Source: JASFQI01 sp050115555
Lineage (GTDB): Bacteria; Desulfobacterota; DSM-4660; Desulfatiglandales; HGW-15
Length of the DNA stretch: 14,018 bases
NCBI GenBank assembly: GCA_050115555.1
Contig: JASFQI010000105.1
Span: 1-14,018, forward strand
Direction of reading: 5' to 3'
How positions within the stretch are numbered: the stretch's first letter is position 1; the number at the start of each line of letters is the position of its first letter. The notes under the pieces are model-generated. The model saw only the letters and a list, made by a program, of their open reading frames with translations. It ran no database searches and was not told where the DNA came from. A program made the translations under genes and the position numbers. Below are positions 1-7,915 of this stretch, one piece after another.

Positions 1-278
1 GTCTGACTCGTCTCAGGCTCCAGACCCGGAATAAATCGACTCAGCTGTCAAAGGTGAGAGGTTATTCATCAGGCCATTAGCTTTCGGGACAAACTGCCCA
101 TTTACAGGGAATGCCAGTTCTGTTTTCTGACTCTTGACATGGTGCCCGTTTTATTTGAACCGCATCTCATATGTACCCACCAGTGGATGGCTTGGTTTTC
201 ATTGATCTGATAAAACGCCGAAAATCTCGACTGCTCATGCAATATGTCAAATATAGGCATCTGCACCGACCGGTTCGC
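1..278. other. Intergenic tail downstream of the desulfurase; no gene seen
   Basis: This stretch follows the stop of the last gene of the minus-strand cluster. Both strands are broken by stops and I see no credible coding region, RNA gene or hairpin-plus-T-run terminator. The only structured item is the 13-mer at 41-53, which matches the right terminal repeat of the IS1634-type element at the other end of the window and is listed separately. Confidence 0.5.
41..57 (+). repeat. Possible right-end terminal repeat of an IS1634-type element
   Basis: The 13 bases TCAGCTGTCAAAG at 41-53 are identical to 14001-14013, where they form the right terminal inverted repeat of the IS1634-type element. Both copies have the same orientation and both run into a GAG within a few bases. 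The sequence further inside (1-40) does not resemble the interior of the other element. If it is an IS end, it belongs to a related but different copy lying mostly left of the window. No transposase is visible here, so the call rests on the repeat alone. Confidence 0.35.
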
Positions 279-1432
279 CTACCCAGATCGCCTGCTTTGG
301 CTTATGGTCGATAGGGCGGACACGGCTTTGTCGATATAGTCCTCTTTATTGAAAGGCCCCGGGCTGAAACGAACCGCGCCCCTGGGAAAGGTGCCAAGGG
401 TTTCATCGACCAAAGGGGCGCAATGCAGACCCGTTCGTACGGCAATACCGAAATCACAGTCAAGAACCGCCCCCACGTCGATGGGATGCATTCCCTTCAC
501 ATTGATTGTCAACAGTGTCGTGTACTCCTTGCCTCCGTCGGCGCCGTACATTTCGACATTCTCCAAGGCCTTCACTCCCGAATCAAATCTCTTAATCAGG
601 GCCATCTCCTTTTCGTGGATTGTATCAAGGCTGTGAGAGGTGATGTAATCCAGGCCCCCTGACAATCCGATAATACCAATGAGATTCAATGTAACCGCTT
701 CCAGCGGATGGGGCATGGGCTGGGTGTGAAAGAGGCTTCTTGAATCAATCCCGGTACCGACGAAACGGCTGGGTTGGATCTCGATACCTGTTGGACCACC
801 AGCCCACCGATTCCCGTGGGACCAAGAAGGGATTTGTGGCCGGTAAAGGCCAGTACTGAAATGCCCATGGCAGTCATATCAATGGGACTGACACCGGCGC
901 TTCGAGCGCAATCAACCAGGAGTGGCACGCTGAACTCGGCGCATATACGGCCGATATATTCAATGGGCTGGATGGTGCCTGGGACCTTGGAGACATGGCT
1001 GACCACTACCAAACGGGTGTTCGGCCTGATGGCTTTTTTTACCGCGTCGGGTTCCACGTAGCCTCTGGCGTCGAATGGTACCAAATCATAAGAGATGAGG
1101 CCCTGTTGCTGAAGGTGGTAGAGTGGCCTTAGCACAGAGTTATGCTCCAGTCGGGTGGCGACCATGTGATCGCCCGGCCGGGCAAGGCCCTGAATGGCCA
1201 AGTTCAAGGCATCAGTGGCATTCTGGGCGAATATAACCCTTTCGGCATCCGCAGCACCGAAAAAGCGGGCCAATTTGCCTCGGGTCTTGTCCACCAACGC
1301 CTGGGCTTCGGTGGAGAGATCATAGCTTCCCCTCCCCGGTGACACCCCCACCCGCTGGAAGGTCTCCACCATACCCATCAATACTTCCCTGGGCTTGGGA
1401 AAGGTGGTAGCTGCGTTGTCAAGATATATCAT
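279..1432 (-). pseudogene. Cysteine desulfurase family protein (class V aminotransferase fold), frameshifted
   Basis: The family is PLP-dependent and removes sulfur from cysteine as an enzyme persulfide. The N-terminal part (1432 down to about 788) opens with YLDNAATTFPKP and carries His97 (EHNSV), Asp174 and the PLP lysine Lys200 in FTGHKSLLGPTGIGG. That frame then runs into a stop. Moving to the next frame near 787 restores the expected GTGIDSRS segment and leads into a C-terminal part ending at 279, with the active-site loop RTGLHCAPL (Cys about 338 of a corrected 384 aa, normal for the subfamily). The change behaves as one missing G after CAACAG. Two usual PLP contacts also differ: Lys149 where SNVTG has Asn, and Arg177 where VDxAQSAG has Gln. 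The ATG directly abuts the TAA of the displaced DsrC-like tail. The protein may donate sulfur to the Mo enzyme upstream. It could be a decaying gene or an assembly indel. Confidence 0.85.
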
Positions 1433-1480
1433 TTACATGCAGGATTTGGGATTGGGCAGCCTGGCTATACGCCGGGCACA
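1433..1480 (-). other. Out-of-frame Cys-containing C-terminal arm of the DsrC/TusE-like gene
   Basis: Reading the minus strand from 1480 in the frame beginning TGT GCC gives CARRIARLPNPKSCM and then TAA at 1433-1435. This is the hallmark DsrC/TusE tail (compare ACKIAGLPKPTGCV), including the penultimate cysteine that carries sulfur. It is not in the frame of the annotated upstream ORF. One missing base near 1480, or two extra bases in the GTGTG run, would rejoin them into a 125-126 aa protein. The restored stop sits immediately before the desulfurase ATG, a tight operon-style junction that supports this as the original 3' end. Confidence 0.75.
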
Positions 1481-1812
1481 CCCTGTTTGATCCCGCCGGG
1501 AAAAAGAGCTTCCAAGGCCAAGAGGCTCATCCCGGTACCGTTTTTCAATTCCACATTTAACGCCGTACGACCGTTGTAGATAAAGTAGTCACGGAGATAG
1601 TCGATGACTTTCCAATGGTCGTCACGCAGGTCGGCCAAACCGGCCTCTTGGGCCAGAATACGGGCTGCCTGCCGGGTCCAGTCCTCGGCATGCATGAAAA
1701 AGCCTTCTCCATCGAAGAAAATTTTACGACCATCCAGCACGCGCTGGACCCGGCGCTGCACCGGTTCCTGGTCTGAATACGCTGCTTCCGGCTGTGTTTC
1801 CGGCCCACTCAT
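1465..1812 (-). CDS. DsrC/TusE family sulfur-relay protein, 3' end frameshifted
   Basis: Small soluble proteins of this family carry sulfur on a C-terminal cysteine arm, either for dissimilatory sulfite reduction (DsrC) or tRNA thiolation (TusE). The 115-aa frame shows the family order: FDGEGFFMHAEDWTRQAA, then DDHWKVIDYLRDYF, then LEALFPGGIKQG. It ends in GVPGV with no cysteine, because the frame is lost near 1477-1482; the proper tail lies in the neighbouring frame down to 1433. The start lies 5 nt after the Mo hydroxylase stop, with a GGAAGGAAAG ribosome site inside the end of that gene, so translation is probably coupled. Its place between a molybdenum hydroxylase and a desulfurase suggests a sulfur shuttle role here rather than a link to sulfite reductase, but that is inference. 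Taken at face value, the tail-less product would resemble the cysteine-free RspA-type members. Confidence 0.8.
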   Translation of the reverse strand: MSGPETQPEAAYSDQEPVQRRVQRVLDGRKIFFDGEGFFMHAEDWTRQAARILAQEAGLADLRDDHWKVIDYLRDYFIYNGRTALNVELKNGTGMSLLALEALFPGGIKQGVPGV

Positions 1813-1817
1813 TGTTT

Positions 1818-4475
1818 CTACTTTCCTTCCGCCAAAGCGGCCTTGATTTTCTCCGGTGTGGCCGGCAGGTGACGGATCCTCACACCGCAGGCATCGGCAA
1901 TGGCATTGATCACCGCGGGCGCAGTAGGAACCATGGTCATTTCACCGATACCCGTACTGCCCAATGTTCCTTTGGGACGCGGCGTTTCACGGGTAAGGAC
2001 CTCCATATCAAAAGAGGTGCTCATTTTCGGGAATTTAAAGGTTACCCAATCCTTGGTCTTGCCATGGATATACTCCTCCCTCAGGGCATACCCCACACCC
2101 TGGTCCATCCCGCCCTCCAACTGGCCTTCCAGATTCTGAGGATGAATGACCGGTCCGGCATCCACAGCGGTAACCATGCGGAGGAGCCGTACCTCGCCGG
2201 TTTCTGTATTGACTTCCACTTCGGCCATTTGAATGTCGTGGACCTGGGACTCGAACGTGGGGCCTTGGCCGGTTTCAGGATCCAGTGGCGCTTCGGCTTC
2301 CACTTTCTTGTATCCCATATAACGGGTCGGTTTGCCGGCTTTCTGCAGGGCTTTGTAGGTCTTGCCCCCTGCTTCCTTCATGGCCTCCTTGAGCTGTTCG
2401 ATGGCGTTGACCAGCGCGCCCCCTGATATATAGGTCTGACGGCTGCCGGCCGACGGCCCGGTCTGGGTCGTCTTTGCGGAGGTGCGGGAAACCAGACGCA
2501 CCTTCTCAAAGGGCAGGTTCAGCAGATAGCCTCCGATTTGAGTGAGCATGCTGTCGTTGCCTTCACCCGGATCGGCCACGGCCGCGTAAATGGTGATGCC
2601 ATCATCGGGATCCAGCTCAACAACAGCTTGCCCTGAATCACCGGGATCGGCGATGCCGAAGGACATGCCGGCCACACCCACGCCCCGACGGACGACGCCG
2701 TTTTTATGGGCCGCAGCCTCATTTTTTGCTTTCTCGTAATAGGGTTTGATCGCTTCGCACACTTCTGGAAACGGCCACAGCTCAACAATGTCGCCGGTGG
2801 AGACGCTCTGCCCGGGTTTCAATGAATTCTTGATCCGGAACTTCAGAGGATCCATACCGACCTTTTCAGCCAACATGTCCATTGCCGATTCCAAGGCAAA
2901 GATGGCCTGGGGGGGGCCTGCACCACGGGCCGCTCCGCCGGCGGCATCATTGGTGTAAACCAATCGACAAAGCACATCGATGCTGGGAATGTTGTAGGAG
3001 CCCGACATCATCAGCAGGGAGCGGATGGCCACAACGATGCCAATAATTTGATAGGCCCCGTTATTGATGATGAAGTCATTGCAGTATGCGGTCAGATTTC
3101 CCTCTTTGTCCGCCGCCAGCTTGACCTTCATCTCAAAGGGGTGACGTTTGGAGGTCAGCACCATGGATTCGTGCAGGTTGGGGATGTAGCGGGCAGGGCG
3201 TTTGAAATGCAGGGCCGCGGCACCGGTAATTCCTTCGGTGGTGATGGCGGCTTTGATGCCAAACTGGCCGCCGGTAAAGGCTTCCTCGTAGCGGATGTTG
3301 TCCCATCCCAAGGCTCCTTGGAGCATGGCCAGATGAGAGTGGATCTGGATGCTGCGCCCGATGACGACCAGCTGAGCATCCTCGCCCTCACCCTCGAGAA
3401 AGGACACGCAGTTCTCAGGCTCCAGGGCTGCTTGGTGGTTCATCTGGGTGGTGAAGTCCGCCTCCACTACATAGGCGGCTTCGCTCAATGCCTTGGCTGC
3501 ATCGCCCTTGATCTGGGATTGCCTGTAACACAGATTGGGATATTTTTCATGAATCTGTAGGGCATCCGGGGCCATGGCTTCGGTCGGGGTCATCATTACA
3601 TTGAGGGGTTCATAGGTAACTTTTACTGCCTGGGCAGCGGCTAGGGCCTGAGCCTTGGTTTCAGCGGCCACAACGGCGATGGGATCTCCCAGGGTGCGCA
3701 CCCGATCGCTGCAGAGGACCGGCTGATCGTCAAAGACCATCTGGAGGACGTTGGTGCCCTTGACATCCCTGGCCGTCATCACACCTGCCACACCCGGCAT
3801 CTTCTCTGCAGCTGTGCTGTCAACGGAGTTGATCAGGGCATGGAATTCTGTGCTACGGACAACGGCGAGCTCCAGGGCGTTGTCCACCTGGATGTCCCCA
3901 GAGAACTCGGCCACACCGCAGGCCTTGATCATGGCGGTGGGACGCGGATGGGAGACACCCATCATAGAGCTTCCCTCCGGCGGCCGGATCTGATCCGGAG
4001 TTTTCTCACCACGCAAAAAGGCAGCAGCCAGTTCAACGGCATCGATGATTTTGGCATAGCCTGTACAGCGGCAGATATTTCCGGCCAGGGCCTTCTTTAT
4101 CTCTTCCCGGGTGGGAGTGAGATTCTCGTTCAGCAGGGCCTTGGTTGCCATGATCATGCCGGGAATGCAGTAACCGCATTGAACAGCGCCGGCCAGCACA
4201 TAGGCATGCTGAATGAGGTGAGGGTTGTCCGGCGTACCCAGACCTTCCACGGTGATGACGATAGCGTCATCCAAATCAGCCACCTTGGTCAAACAGGACA
4301 AGACCGCCTTGCCGTTGACAATGACGGTACAGGCGCCGCACTGTCCCTTGCGATCACAGCTTTGCTTGGCACCGGTCAGGTGGAGATCCTCGCGTAATAG
4401 ATCCAGAAGAACCTTCTCCGGGCCCACCACGAATTGCCGCGGATTTCCATTGATCACCATGTTGACTTTTTTCAT
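1818..4475 (-). CDS. Molybdenum hydroxylase, MOP-like aldehyde oxidoreductase, one chain with 2x[2Fe-2S]
   Basis: The 885-aa protein is of the xanthine oxidase family and has the layout of Desulfovibrio aldehyde oxidoreductase (MOP, about 907 aa): two iron-sulfur domains fused to the molybdopterin part, with no FAD domain. Cluster ligands are Cys40, 46, 49, 61 (plant ferredoxin type) and Cys100, 103, 135, 137 (CGYC...CRC). The a/b hammerhead domain is roughly 185-295 and the cofactor-binding part roughly 310-850. Landmarks are TGGQFGIK at 401-408, ARGAGPPQAIFALES at 516-530, SAGSRQTY at 675-682, and the catalytic Glu845 in GIGEM. The usual DxGQG stretch reads ADPGEG at 634-639. No twin-arginine signal is present, so it is probably cytoplasmic. 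A good Shine-Dalgarno (AAGGA) precedes the ATG. Members oxidise aldehydes, purines or N-heterocycles. The aminotransferase next door favours an aldehyde, but the substrate is not shown by sequence. Confidence 0.9.
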   Translation of the reverse strand: MKKVNMVINGNPRQFVVGPEKVLLDLLREDLHLTGAKQSCDRKGQCGACTVIVNGKAVLSCLTKVADLDDAIVITVEGLGTPDNPHLIQHAYVLAGAVQCGYCIPGMIMATKALLNENLTPTREEIKKALAGNICRCTGYAKIIDAVELAAAFLRGEKTPDQIRPPEGSSMMGVSHPRPTAMIKACGVAEFSGDIQVDNALELAVVRSTEFHALINSVDSTAAEKMPGVAGVMTARDVKGTNVLQMVFDDQPVLCSDRVRTLGDPIAVVAAETKAQALAAAQAVKVTYEPLNVMMTPTEAMAPDALQIHEKYPNLCYRQSQIKGDAAKALSEAAYVVEADFTTQMNHQAALEPENCVSFLEGEGEDAQLVVIGRSIQIHSHLAMLQGALGWDNIRYEEAFTGGQFGIKAAITTEGITGAAALHFKRPARYIPNLHESMVLTSKRHPFEMKVKLAADKEGNLTAYCNDFIINNGAYQIIGIVVAIRSLLMMSGSYNIPSIDVLCRLVYTNDAAGGAARGAGPPQAIFALESAMDMLAEKVGMDPLKFRIKNSLKPGQSVSTGDIVELWPFPEVCEAIKPYYEKAKNEAAAHKNGVVRRGVGVAGMSFGIADPGDSGQAVVELDPDDGITIYAAVADPGEGNDSMLTQIGGYLLNLPFEKVRLVSRTSAKTTQTGPSAGSRQTYISGGALVNAIEQLKEAMKEAGGKTYKALQKAGKPTRYMGYKKVEAEAPLDPETGQGPTFESQVHDIQMAEVEVNTETGEVRLLRMVTAVDAGPVIHPQNLEGQLEGGMDQGVGYALREEYIHGKTKDWVTFKFPKMSTSFDMEVLTRETPRPKGTLGSTGIGEMTMVPTAPAVINAIADACGVRIRHLPATPEKIKAALAEGK

Positions 4476-4627
4476 TTCAACATTCCTTTTTATTGAAAAC
4501 AGAGTGAATTAAAACCACCGGTTCAGCTATTCCTTGTCCCTCCGCAGCTGCCATGTGAAGGCATGTGAAGGCCTATCTTCAAACAGGAAAGGAATGTATC
4601 TCATTCAGCAGCTCCGAATGCGTTGGA
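4476..4627. other. Intergenic spacer with a 10-bp tandem duplication
   Basis: This 152-nt gap between the aminotransferase and the Mo hydroxylase is the longest in the cluster. It contains CATGTGAAGG twice head to tail at 4552-4561 and 4562-4571. No hairpin with a T-run is evident, and no clear sigma-70 promoter stands out. The ribosome site of the Mo hydroxylase lies at its left end. A processing site or secondary promoter is possible but not demonstrated. Confidence 0.5.
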
Positions 4628-6007
4628 CTAAATACCTTTGGTAACATCAGCGAGGATCTCCACGGCTTTGTCGCAATGGCTCTTTGAGATGGTCAGTGAA
4701 GGCATAAACCGCAGTACATTTCCATTACGCCCACACGGAACCATGATCACACCGCGATTCAATAACCCGAAAACCACTTTTCCAATGTCTTCCTCATCCA
4801 GGGGCTCCTTGCTCTCCTTGTCCTTGACCAGTTCGATCCCGATCATCAAACCTCGGCCTCGCACATCGCCAACGATCCTGGTATCGCACGTCTTTTCCAG
4901 TAATTTATTTTTGACATAATCACCGAGTTCCGCGGCCCGGTTGATAAATGCGTTGTCGTTTTCGGTGAGGATATCAATATTGGTCATGGAGACCACCGCC
5001 GAAATACCGTTTCCGGCGAAGGTATTGGGTTGGCTGCCTTCTGGAATTTTTTCAGCCAGCTCCGCCCTCATGGAAAGTCCGGCCATGGGCATATCGCCGC
5101 CCATCCCCTTGCCCCACGTCAGCATGTCGGGCTTGACCGTACTGTGTTCGACAGACCACATTTTACCGGTTCGACCCGCACCTGCCTGGACTTCATCGGC
5201 CAGGAACAAAGCACCGTGTTTATCACAGGCCTCTTTGAGTTTTTCCAAGTATCCAGGCGGCGGGGGCACATAACCACCCTCTCCCTGTTGCGGCTCTACA
5301 ATCATCATAGCTACATCATCACAAGCCGTGTAAGGCGTATTAAGGACGTAATCCACATACTTAGCGCATTGAAGGTCACAGCTTGGATATTCCATATTAA
5401 AACAGCAGCGATAGCAATAGGCATAAGGGACATGAATGACACCAGGGATGTGAGGATTGAAACCGTAATGGTAGCGTTCACCAGTAGTAAGAGATCCGCT
5501 ACCGCACCAAACCCCATGGTATGCTCCATGAAAAGCCACAATTTGTGACCGTCCCGTTATGCGGAGAGCGAATTTTATGGCCGTTTCCACAGCTCCGCTT
5601 CCACCTTGGGTGAAGTAGGTTATACAATTATCCCGCAGCCCTTCAGGCATGATCTTGGAGACTTTTTTAGCCAGCTCAAGTCGCTGGGTGCTGCTCATGT
5701 CGGATGCATGCATGAGTTTCTTCAGCTGCTTCTCCATGGCCTCCACCACTCTCGGGTGTCTCCGGCCCACGGAATTGACGGCTACACCGGCCGTGATATC
5801 AAGGAAAATGTTGCCATCCGGATCCTTAATGGTGGTTCCAAAACCTTCATCATAGACACAAGGAAAACGGCCCGCTCCCCGAGCCATGGATTCAAATTTT
5901 AATGAATCCCCGAGCATTTTTTCTGTTTTTGGACCAGGGAGCTTGTCCGTTACAATCTTAGGGGCGTCCGGATAGGATAGTTTTTCCAATTCTTGTTCTG
6001 AGATCAT
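4628..6007 (-). CDS. Class III PLP-dependent aminotransferase (GabT-like)
   Basis: The 459-aa protein has full class III (omega-aminotransferase) length and motifs. These are the phosphate-binding GGSGAVETAIK at 135-145, GAYHG at 161-165, the pyridine-nitrogen aspartate Asp271 in LADEVQAGAGRTG, and the PLP lysine Lys300 in TWGKGMGG. Residues 198-214 hold a cysteine-dense insert, CYRCC then SCDLQC, known from GabT-like and amino-acid racemase-like members of archaea and anaerobes. The start has AAGGAG 8 nt upstream, and the gene lies 49 nt after dctM. The family moves amino groups from omega-amino acids such as GABA, beta-alanine or taurine to 2-oxo acids, giving an aldehyde; some relatives are racemases. 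Placed between a TRAP importer and an aldehyde oxidoreductase-like enzyme, a catabolic role with an aldehyde product is the simplest reading. The exact substrate is unknown. Confidence 0.88.
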   Translation of the reverse strand: MISEQELEKLSYPDAPKIVTDKLPGPKTEKMLGDSLKFESMARGAGRFPCVYDEGFGTTIKDPDGNIFLDITAGVAVNSVGRRHPRVVEAMEKQLKKLMHASDMSSTQRLELAKKVSKIMPEGLRDNCITYFTQGGSGAVETAIKFALRITGRSQIVAFHGAYHGVWCGSGSLTTGERYHYGFNPHIPGVIHVPYAYCYRCCFNMEYPSCDLQCAKYVDYVLNTPYTACDDVAMMIVEPQQGEGGYVPPPPGYLEKLKEACDKHGALFLADEVQAGAGRTGKMWSVEHSTVKPDMLTWGKGMGGDMPMAGLSMRAELAEKIPEGSQPNTFAGNGISAVVSMTNIDILTENDNAFINRAAELGDYVKNKLLEKTCDTRIVGDVRGRGLMIGIELVKDKESKEPLDEEDIGKVVFGLLNRGVIMVPCGRNGNVLRFMPSLTISKSHCDKAVEILADVTKGI

Positions 6008-6056
6008 GGTTTATTCTCCTTTTGAAAAGTTATCACTTGTTTTATAGGGAAAAAGG

Positions 6057-7358
6057 TCAAAACATTTTGTCGGGCAACCAAAGGGCGATATCCGAAAAAA
6101 GCATGGTCAATATCAATACAACGATTTGGATTGCTACAAAGGGAGGTACCGCGCGCCATATGTCCCTGGTCTTTACACCAGGTGGCGCCACGCCGCGCAT
6201 CAAAATGAGCGCCCAACCAAAGGGAGGCGTCAAATAGGCAACCTGCATGTTAAGTATAAATATGATGGCAAACCAGATGGGGTCAAAGCCTAGGAGCGTC
6301 GCAATCGGAACGAAAATAGGCGCACAGATGGTTACAACGGCATAATCGTCCATGAACATTCCAAACATCAAAAGAATAACCTGCATAATGATGAGGATCA
6401 GCCAGGGATTTGCGGACGTTTTACTCACCATGTCCATGACCATACCCTGAGCCCCGGCGCTGGTGTAGAACACACCAAAAAGGGTGGCCGTGACCAGCAC
6501 CCATAGGGCCATGCCGCTGATTTTTAACGTTTCAATGCAGGAGTTGACGATTACTTTTTTACTCGCTTTGCGGTAGATGATGCAGATCAGGAGGGAGCCG
6601 CATGAACCGACGGCTGCCGCTTCAGTAGGGGTCGCAATTCCCAGAAAGATCGAACCCAGCACCATAACGACCAGCAGTGTCGGCAGGAAAATTTCCTTCA
6701 GGGCCTTGAGCCGATCGCGCCAAGTCACTTTTTCATTCAATTGGGGTGCCATTTCCGGTTTCAGTCGGCAAAGGATGAGGATATACAAGGAATACAGAAG
6801 TGCTGTGATCAGACCGGGAATGGCGCCTGCAAAAAATATTTTTCCAATGGAAAGTCTAGAGATGTAAGCAAAAATGATCATGATAATGGCCGGGGGAATG
6901 ATTTCACCCAACACGCCTCCCGCCATCACGCACCCCAGGGCCAATGATTTGTTGTATGATTGCTTCAACATGGCCGGTACAGCAATAAGGCCCATTGTAA
7001 GAATCCCGGGGCCGAATCCTCCGCACATTGCCAAGGACACGCAGACCCCGACAGAGACCAACGCCAGATTTCCACGTAGGCCGGAAAACCATAGATTCAA
7101 AGCCTTAAAGAGACGATCGGATATCTCGGAATGAAGCAGGAAATTACCCATTAAAATGAAAAGAGGTATCGTAATAAGATTAGGGTCGGTAATCTCGCGA
7201 TAGGTGGTTGTAGCTACGATATAGAGCCCTTCGGGCCCACTCATGAAATAGGTCAGTATGACGGTAATACCGCCCAGTGCAAAGGTTACAGGAACCCCGA
7301 GTGCAAGCAAAATAACCAATCCACCGAATAACAATATGGTAATCCATCCTGTTGCCAT
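6057..7358 (-). CDS. dctM: TRAP transporter large membrane subunit, DctM family
   Basis: The 433-aa protein is almost entirely hydrophobic, with about a dozen predicted membrane segments. It carries the DctM signatures PLFILMGNFLLHS, GGVLGEIIPPAIIMIIFAY, ATPTEAAAVG and NMQVAYLTPPFGWALILMRG. It is the ion-coupled channel subunit of a tripartite ATP-independent periplasmic transporter and sits in the inner membrane with DctQ. The ATG has an AAAGG ribosome site 8 nt upstream and lies 57 nt past the dctQ stop codon. The YLTPPFGW form and the partner DctQ resemble the branch often annotated as mannitol/chloroaromatic, a label that does not define a substrate. Length and motifs are complete, so it looks functional. 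Confidence 0.93.
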   Translation of the reverse strand: MATGWITILLFGGLVILLALGVPVTFALGGITVILTYFMSGPEGLYIVATTTYREITDPNLITIPLFILMGNFLLHSEISDRLFKALNLWFSGLRGNLALVSVGVCVSLAMCGGFGPGILTMGLIAVPAMLKQSYNKSLALGCVMAGGVLGEIIPPAIIMIIFAYISRLSIGKIFFAGAIPGLITALLYSLYILILCRLKPEMAPQLNEKVTWRDRLKALKEIFLPTLLVVMVLGSIFLGIATPTEAAAVGSCGSLLICIIYRKASKKVIVNSCIETLKISGMALWVLVTATLFGVFYTSAGAQGMVMDMVSKTSANPWLILIIMQVILLMFGMFMDDYAVVTICAPIFVPIATLLGFDPIWFAIIFILNMQVAYLTPPFGWALILMRGVAPPGVKTRDIWRAVPPFVAIQIVVLILTMLFSDIALWLPDKMF

Positions 7359-7414
7359 AATTGCAACCTTTTTAACAGGAACGGTTTGGTTTTATGAGGT
7401 GATAGAGAATCGTT

Positions 7415-7915
7415 CTAAGATCTTTTATTCATAGGTAACATGACGACGAGGCCCTCCAGAAGAAACAGGACAGATACAATAGGAATCAAAAGTTTGAATG
7501 GATACATTGGAACTCGAAACGCTCCGCTGGCGACCTCCCTTGAAGTAAAAGAATTCCATCCCATCCAAGTGCTTTGCCATATCAAAACCCCCATAAATAG
7601 AATGAAGCACAGTATGGAAATTATTTTGGCAACCCTTTTCATTTGGGGGGGGAGAAAATCATAAATAATTTCTACTCGAATATGACCTTCTTGTGACATT
7701 GTATAAACACCCGCAAAAAGGATAAATATACCGAAAAGCTGTCGATTGATCGGCCATACCCATTGCGTAGGATGGTTCAATAAATATCTTGACAGGACTT
7801 CCCATGTGGAATTGAACATGATGAGCAATACAACGTAGCTTACAGCCTGACCACAACTTCGGCTTAACTTATCGATGGATTTTCCAGCGCATTTTGCGAC
7901 CTGTAATGTATCCAT
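7415..7915 (-). CDS. dctQ: TRAP transporter small membrane subunit, DctQ family
   Basis: The 166-aa protein has four hydrophobic segments, at about 25-45, 60-78, 98-118 and 140-160. It contains the DctQ motif SQEGHIRVEIIYDFLP and the WVWPINRQLFGIF stretch typical of the family. It pairs with DctM in the inner membrane and is needed for assembly of the importer. GAGGAG lies 8 nt upstream of the ATG, the strongest initiation context among the membrane subunits. The 140-nt gap before it, after dctP, is GC-rich and full of hairpins (listed separately), which may set its expression below that of the binding protein. Confidence 0.9.
   Translation of the reverse strand: MDTLQVAKCAGKSIDKLSRSCGQAVSYVVLLIMFNSTWEVLSRYLLNHPTQWVWPINRQLFGIFILFAGVYTMSQEGHIRVEIIYDFLPPQMKRVAKIISILCFILFMGVLIWQSTWMGWNSFTSREVASGAFRVPMYPFKLLIPIVSVLFLLEGLVVMLPMNKRS

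Noticed and set aside
134..162. TTGACA at 134-139 as a plus-strand promoter
   Set aside because: No acceptable -10 box at 16-18 nt and no plus-strand gene downstream of it.
1465..1812. Reading the short DsrC-like product as a genuine cysteine-free RspA-type regulator
   Set aside because: The missing Cys tail is present in the next frame with a matching stop directly before the downstream ATG, so frameshift is the better explanation.
1794..2426. 210-aa plus-strand frame within the Mo hydroxylase
   Set aside because: It lies antisense to conserved, motif-bearing coding sequence, and its translation shows no domain or ribosome site.
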